Part shown: positions 61,927 through 64,000 of the stretch, piece after piece
Position numbering within the stretch: position 1 is the stretch's first letter
Layout: the number at the start of each line of letters is the position of its first letter
Assembly (NCBI GenBank): GCA_964628465.1
Contig: CAZVOA010000001.1
Location: 299,998 to 363,997, forward strand
DNA: 64,000 nucleotides
DNA from: JAFGPS01 sp964628465
GTDB taxonomy: Bacteria > Planctomycetota > Phycisphaerae > Sedimentisphaerales > Anaerobacaceae
Reading direction: 5' to 3'
The notes under the pieces: model-generated
The model's input: the letters and a program-made list of their open reading frames with translations, nothing else
Databases searched by the model: none
What the model was told of the DNA's origin: nothing
Program-made: the position numbers and the translations under genes

Positions 61927-63432
61927 CTAATTGGCCGCGGTTTTGGGCAGTAATTTTCCCATCCATGCGGTAATCCATGCCCGTTCGTTAGCAGTGAAAG
62001 TATGGCCGCCGTCGTGCTGATAGAAGCCTATTTCACCGAAAACGATGGGCTGTTCTACGGGTGGCACCTGGACGGTGGCGGCGCCTTTTTTGCCGAGAAG
62101 GTTGTAAACTGATTCAGCGGCGATTGCGGCGAGGAAACCGCCTTTGAAATCCTGCCAGTTTTCCTGATTACCGCCGGTGATGAACATTTTACGCGGGGCC
62201 ATTAGGGCGATCATTTCGTGCTGGTCAACAGGCATATCGTTCCAGTGCCCGATGTACTTTGTGAAATTGGGGCAATAGTTACCTGCGAAGCTGCCGGAGG
62301 CGAGGTCGTCGATTGTTTCGCCAATGTCACGGCGACTGAGTTTTACGCCCATTGCGCCGGATGATTCAGGGACAACGCACCAGATGCGGTCATCCATCGC
62401 GGCGGTGTAGAGGACTTGTTTGCCGCCGGTTGACATGCCGGCAATGGTGATATGGGCGGCATCAACGTCTTTGTCGGTTACGAGGTAGTCCATTGCGCGT
62501 GAGAAGGCCCAGCCTGTAATCGCGTAATTGCCGGGAAAGTTGCCGGGACGCGGCTCGCCCTGAGGCGGACTGATGCGTGCTGCAACTCCTGCGCTGCCGG
62601 AGACGGAGCCGGTTCCCCAGCCGTGACCCTGAGGGTCATCAACGGGACCGCCGAAAAAGACAGGGACGGGGTGACCTGTGTTGGGAAGCGTAAGCGTAAT
62701 GGTGATAGTGTTGCCGCCCCCGCCGCCGCGTCCGAATCCACCCATGCCGCCGCCGCGACCGCCGCTTGTTGCAGCAGGTGCGTTAGGATCGGTACCTTCA
62801 AAGTAGCCGATTATGGTCTTGTTGATGGCGGTTTCAGTTCGATTATCCTGGCGGACCTGCCAGATAATCTTGGGGAGTTTGTCCTCGGGAACGCGGCCGT
62901 AGATATTATCCTTGAAGAGATTTATCAGTTCTGGTTTGCGTTCCTTGTACCACATTTCTGCGGAAGTAACTTTACGGCCGTCCTGCATAACGAGCGGATC
63001 GGGAAGAGTATAAGGCGGGACATCGTCCTGGTCATAGTTTGAGAAATGGCCGCTCGGCGCCCATAGATAAAGGTCGGTGCCGAGAACCTTGTTGCCATTA
63101 GCATCGTTTTTGTAGAAGCCGTTGTCCTGTGGGCGACGAGCCGTTAAACCTTCGGGTGGAGTGTTGTTGGCATCACGGACGGGCCATTTGGCTTTGCGGC
63201 CAATAGCAGGGTCGGGCATTGGTATATCCGGCATACCCGGAGCGGTTGTGGAAATAGTAGCTCCTCGTCCGCCACCCATCATGCCGCCTCCCCCCATCAT
63301 GCCACCCCCGCCCATCATACCGCCGCGACCTGCACCTGCAGCCGGAGCGTTCATCTGCGCCTGTGCGGCAGATACCACGACAGCGCAGAGCATAACACAA
63401 ATTGCAAATTTCAGAATTGTTTTCTTTCTCAT
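61927..63432 (-). CDS. CE15-like glucuronoyl esterase with Gly/Met-rich N-terminal segment
   Basis: 501 residues with a signal peptide ending near AQAQ. Residues ~35-55 are GMMGGG repeats and ~223-240 another Gly-rich insert. The alpha/beta-hydrolase core resembles carbohydrate esterase family 15, which cleaves lignin-glucuronoxylan esters: nucleophile S334 in AGMSTGGKQVLY, E356 in VVPESSGAMG, RRDIGETIDD, NYCPNF, MPVDQHEMIALMAPR, WQDFKGGFLAA and the histidine in QHDGGHTF (about H477). In family members the nucleophile motif is usually GCSRxGK; here Thr replaces the Arg that helps form the oxyanion hole. Part of a secreted polysaccharide-use group with the beta-helix genes. Confidence 0.8.
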   Translation of the reverse strand: MRKKTILKFAICVMLCAVVVSAAQAQMNAPAAGAGRGGMMGGGGMMGGGGMMGGGRGATISTTAPGMPDIPMPDPAIGRKAKWPVRDANNTPPEGLTARRPQDNGFYKNDANGNKVLGTDLYLWAPSGHFSNYDQDDVPPYTLPDPLVMQDGRKVTSAEMWYKERKPELINLFKDNIYGRVPEDKLPKIIWQVRQDNRTETAINKTIIGYFEGTDPNAPAATSGGRGGGMGGFGRGGGGGNTITITLTLPNTGHPVPVFFGGPVDDPQGHGWGTGSVSGSAGVAARISPPQGEPRPGNFPGNYAITGWAFSRAMDYLVTDKDVDAAHITIAGMSTGGKQVLYTAAMDDRIWCVVPESSGAMGVKLSRRDIGETIDDLASGSFAGNYCPNFTKYIGHWNDMPVDQHEMIALMAPRKMFITGGNQENWQDFKGGFLAAIAAESVYNLLGKKGAATVQVPPVEQPIVFGEIGFYQHDGGHTFTANERAWITAWMGKLLPKTAAN

Positions 63433-63607
63433 GCTCAGACTCCCAAAAAAAATATTAATAAGTTCAATATTTCGATTAACTAATTGCTTTTATTATAAGC
63501 AGAAAATGAGCGGAAAGAAATGTAAAAAACATTATTTATCCGCAGACTCCGTCCTGAGCGAAGTCGAATGGGCGGGAATCCAGAATTGTAGGATGGGCTT
63601 CAGCCCA
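63433..63607. other. Upstream region of the esterase gene with dispersed repeats
   Basis: The first ~100 bp are AT-rich leader without a clear promoter. From 63540, CCGCAGACTCCGTCCTGAGC and GGCGGGAATCCAGAATTG repeat phrases begin, the former shared with 54140. Confidence 0.4.
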
Positions 63608-63698
63608 TGCTGTTTTATTATTTTGAATCCGCAGATGAACGCAGATAGACGCAGATTATAGACTTTGTCATTTTATAAATCGTAGGGTGTGCTATGCA
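63608..63698 (+). repeat. 91-bp direct repeat, copy 1
   Basis: From TGCTGTTTTATTATTTTGAA to GGTGTGCTATGCA, identical over 91 bases to 63856-63946. Contains the CCGCAGATGAACGCAGAT and GATTATAGACTTTGTCATT phrases. Beyond it copy 1 continues CACCAAAATAAAAATA, completing a GGTGTGC...GCACACC hairpin. Confidence 0.8.
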
Positions 63699-63722
63699 CA
63701 CCAAAATAAAAATACCCAGCCG

Positions 63723-63750
63723 CATAGGGTGCGTGACAACGCACCATTTC
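63723..63750. repeat. Hairpin repeat GGGTGCGTGACAACGCACC, second copy
   Basis: Same 4-nt-loop hairpin as at 2734-2761 (GGTGCGT, GACA, ACGCACC), followed by ATTTCC. Confidence 0.6.
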
Positions 63751-63855
63751 CAAATATATTATCCCGCAAAGCCGCCAAGCTCGCAAAGAACTACTAAAAA
63801 CTAAAAATTAAAAACTAATTGAAAAAAAAAGGGTCCTGACACCTTTAAATTCTCC

Positions 63856-63946
63856 TGCTGTTTTATTATTTTGAATCCGCAGATGAACGCAGATAGACGC
63901 AGATTATAGACTTTGTCATTTTATAAATCGTAGGGTGTGCTATGCA
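63856..63946 (+). repeat. 91-bp direct repeat, copy 2, cut short
   Basis: Identical to 63608-63698, but where copy 1 goes on to complete its hairpin, copy 2 stops at TATGCA and unrelated sequence begins at about 63947. Confidence 0.8.
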
Positions 63947-64000
63947 TGATGTGCTCCCATTTTATGTACCATATGTTAATAGAGAGTTACACACATTTTG
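63947..64000. mobile_element. Possible left edge of an insertion sequence
   Basis: TGATGTGCTCCCATTTTATG begins exactly where the second 91-bp repeat copy is interrupted, as expected if something inserted there. The TGT-x-CTCCC-x-TTTTATGTACC style of end reminds me of IS3/IS481-type termini, but no transposase is in view because the window ends. Confidence 0.3.

Noticed and set aside
63173..63400. Arg-rich 75-codon frame on the minus strand
   Set aside because: Out-of-frame reading of the Gly/Met repeats in the esterase gene.

Overview
The window reads as a chromosomal segment of a Gram-negative bacterium of the Planctomycetota, most likely class Phycisphaerae (Sedimentisphaerales-like). That placement is inferred. 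It rests on secreted right-handed beta-helix proteins ending in a single dockerin-like Ca-binding motif, an LptD-like outer-membrane protein next to a LolCDE-type exporter, L,D-transpeptidase and LpoB-type cell-wall factors, a GTP-type PEP carboxykinase, and a moderate-to-low GC content by eye. No rRNA, tRNA or CRISPR array was found.

Layout. Positions 1-8.9 kb hold a truncated ferric-reductase-like membrane protein with a small partner, thrC, ribD, a broken BRCT-tailed gene behind a ligA with a duplicated N-terminal domain, rpsU and hflX. Positions 9-20 kb hold a charged hypothetical protein, a sugar-phosphate isomerase-like TIM barrel, a lipoprotein cluster (CsgG-like, COG3014-like, YcfL-like, LpoB-like, FlgT/CsgG-like) probably linked to cell-wall synthesis, an Nramp-related transporter and pckG. 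Positions 20-24.3 kb hold a 0.7-kb mosaic of dispersed repeats, a five-STN-domain periplasmic protein, a cold-shock protein and an unlisted 55-codon Cys-rich gene. Positions 24.7-35.4 kb hold a B12 radical SAM enzyme, an alpha-toroid protein, guaB, a PAP2 phosphatase, a beta-helix protein with an inserted propeptide-like segment, and an operon of rarA, 5-formyl-THF cyclo-ligase and L,D-transpeptidase. Positions 35.6-40.7 kb are AT-rich accessory DNA: an ECF sigma gene with a nonsense codon, a subtilisin-like protease, a membrane-anchored unknown and a leucine-rich-repeat protein.

Positions 40.7-53.9 kb form one long leftward array (lptD-like, fba, S41 protease, lysS, two LolC/E-type permeases, lolD, ilvE, polyprenyl synthase), a housekeeping and envelope-biogenesis block. 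Positions 53.9-57 kb are accessory: repeat mosaic, then an EcoRI-family adenine methyltransferase overlapping a DUF262-HNH nuclease gene, the best candidate for a little-described defence or restriction system here. Positions 57-64 kb carry two secreted beta-helix proteins and a CE15-like esterase (polysaccharide use), ending in repeats and a possible insertion-sequence edge.

Recurring themes are intrinsic terminators in 5' leaders (pckG, hflX, the 55-codon gene), single nonsense codons in otherwise conserved frames (4.1 kb and 35.7 kb), and short dispersed repeats between genes, one of which now encodes the signal-peptide region of the LptD-like protein.
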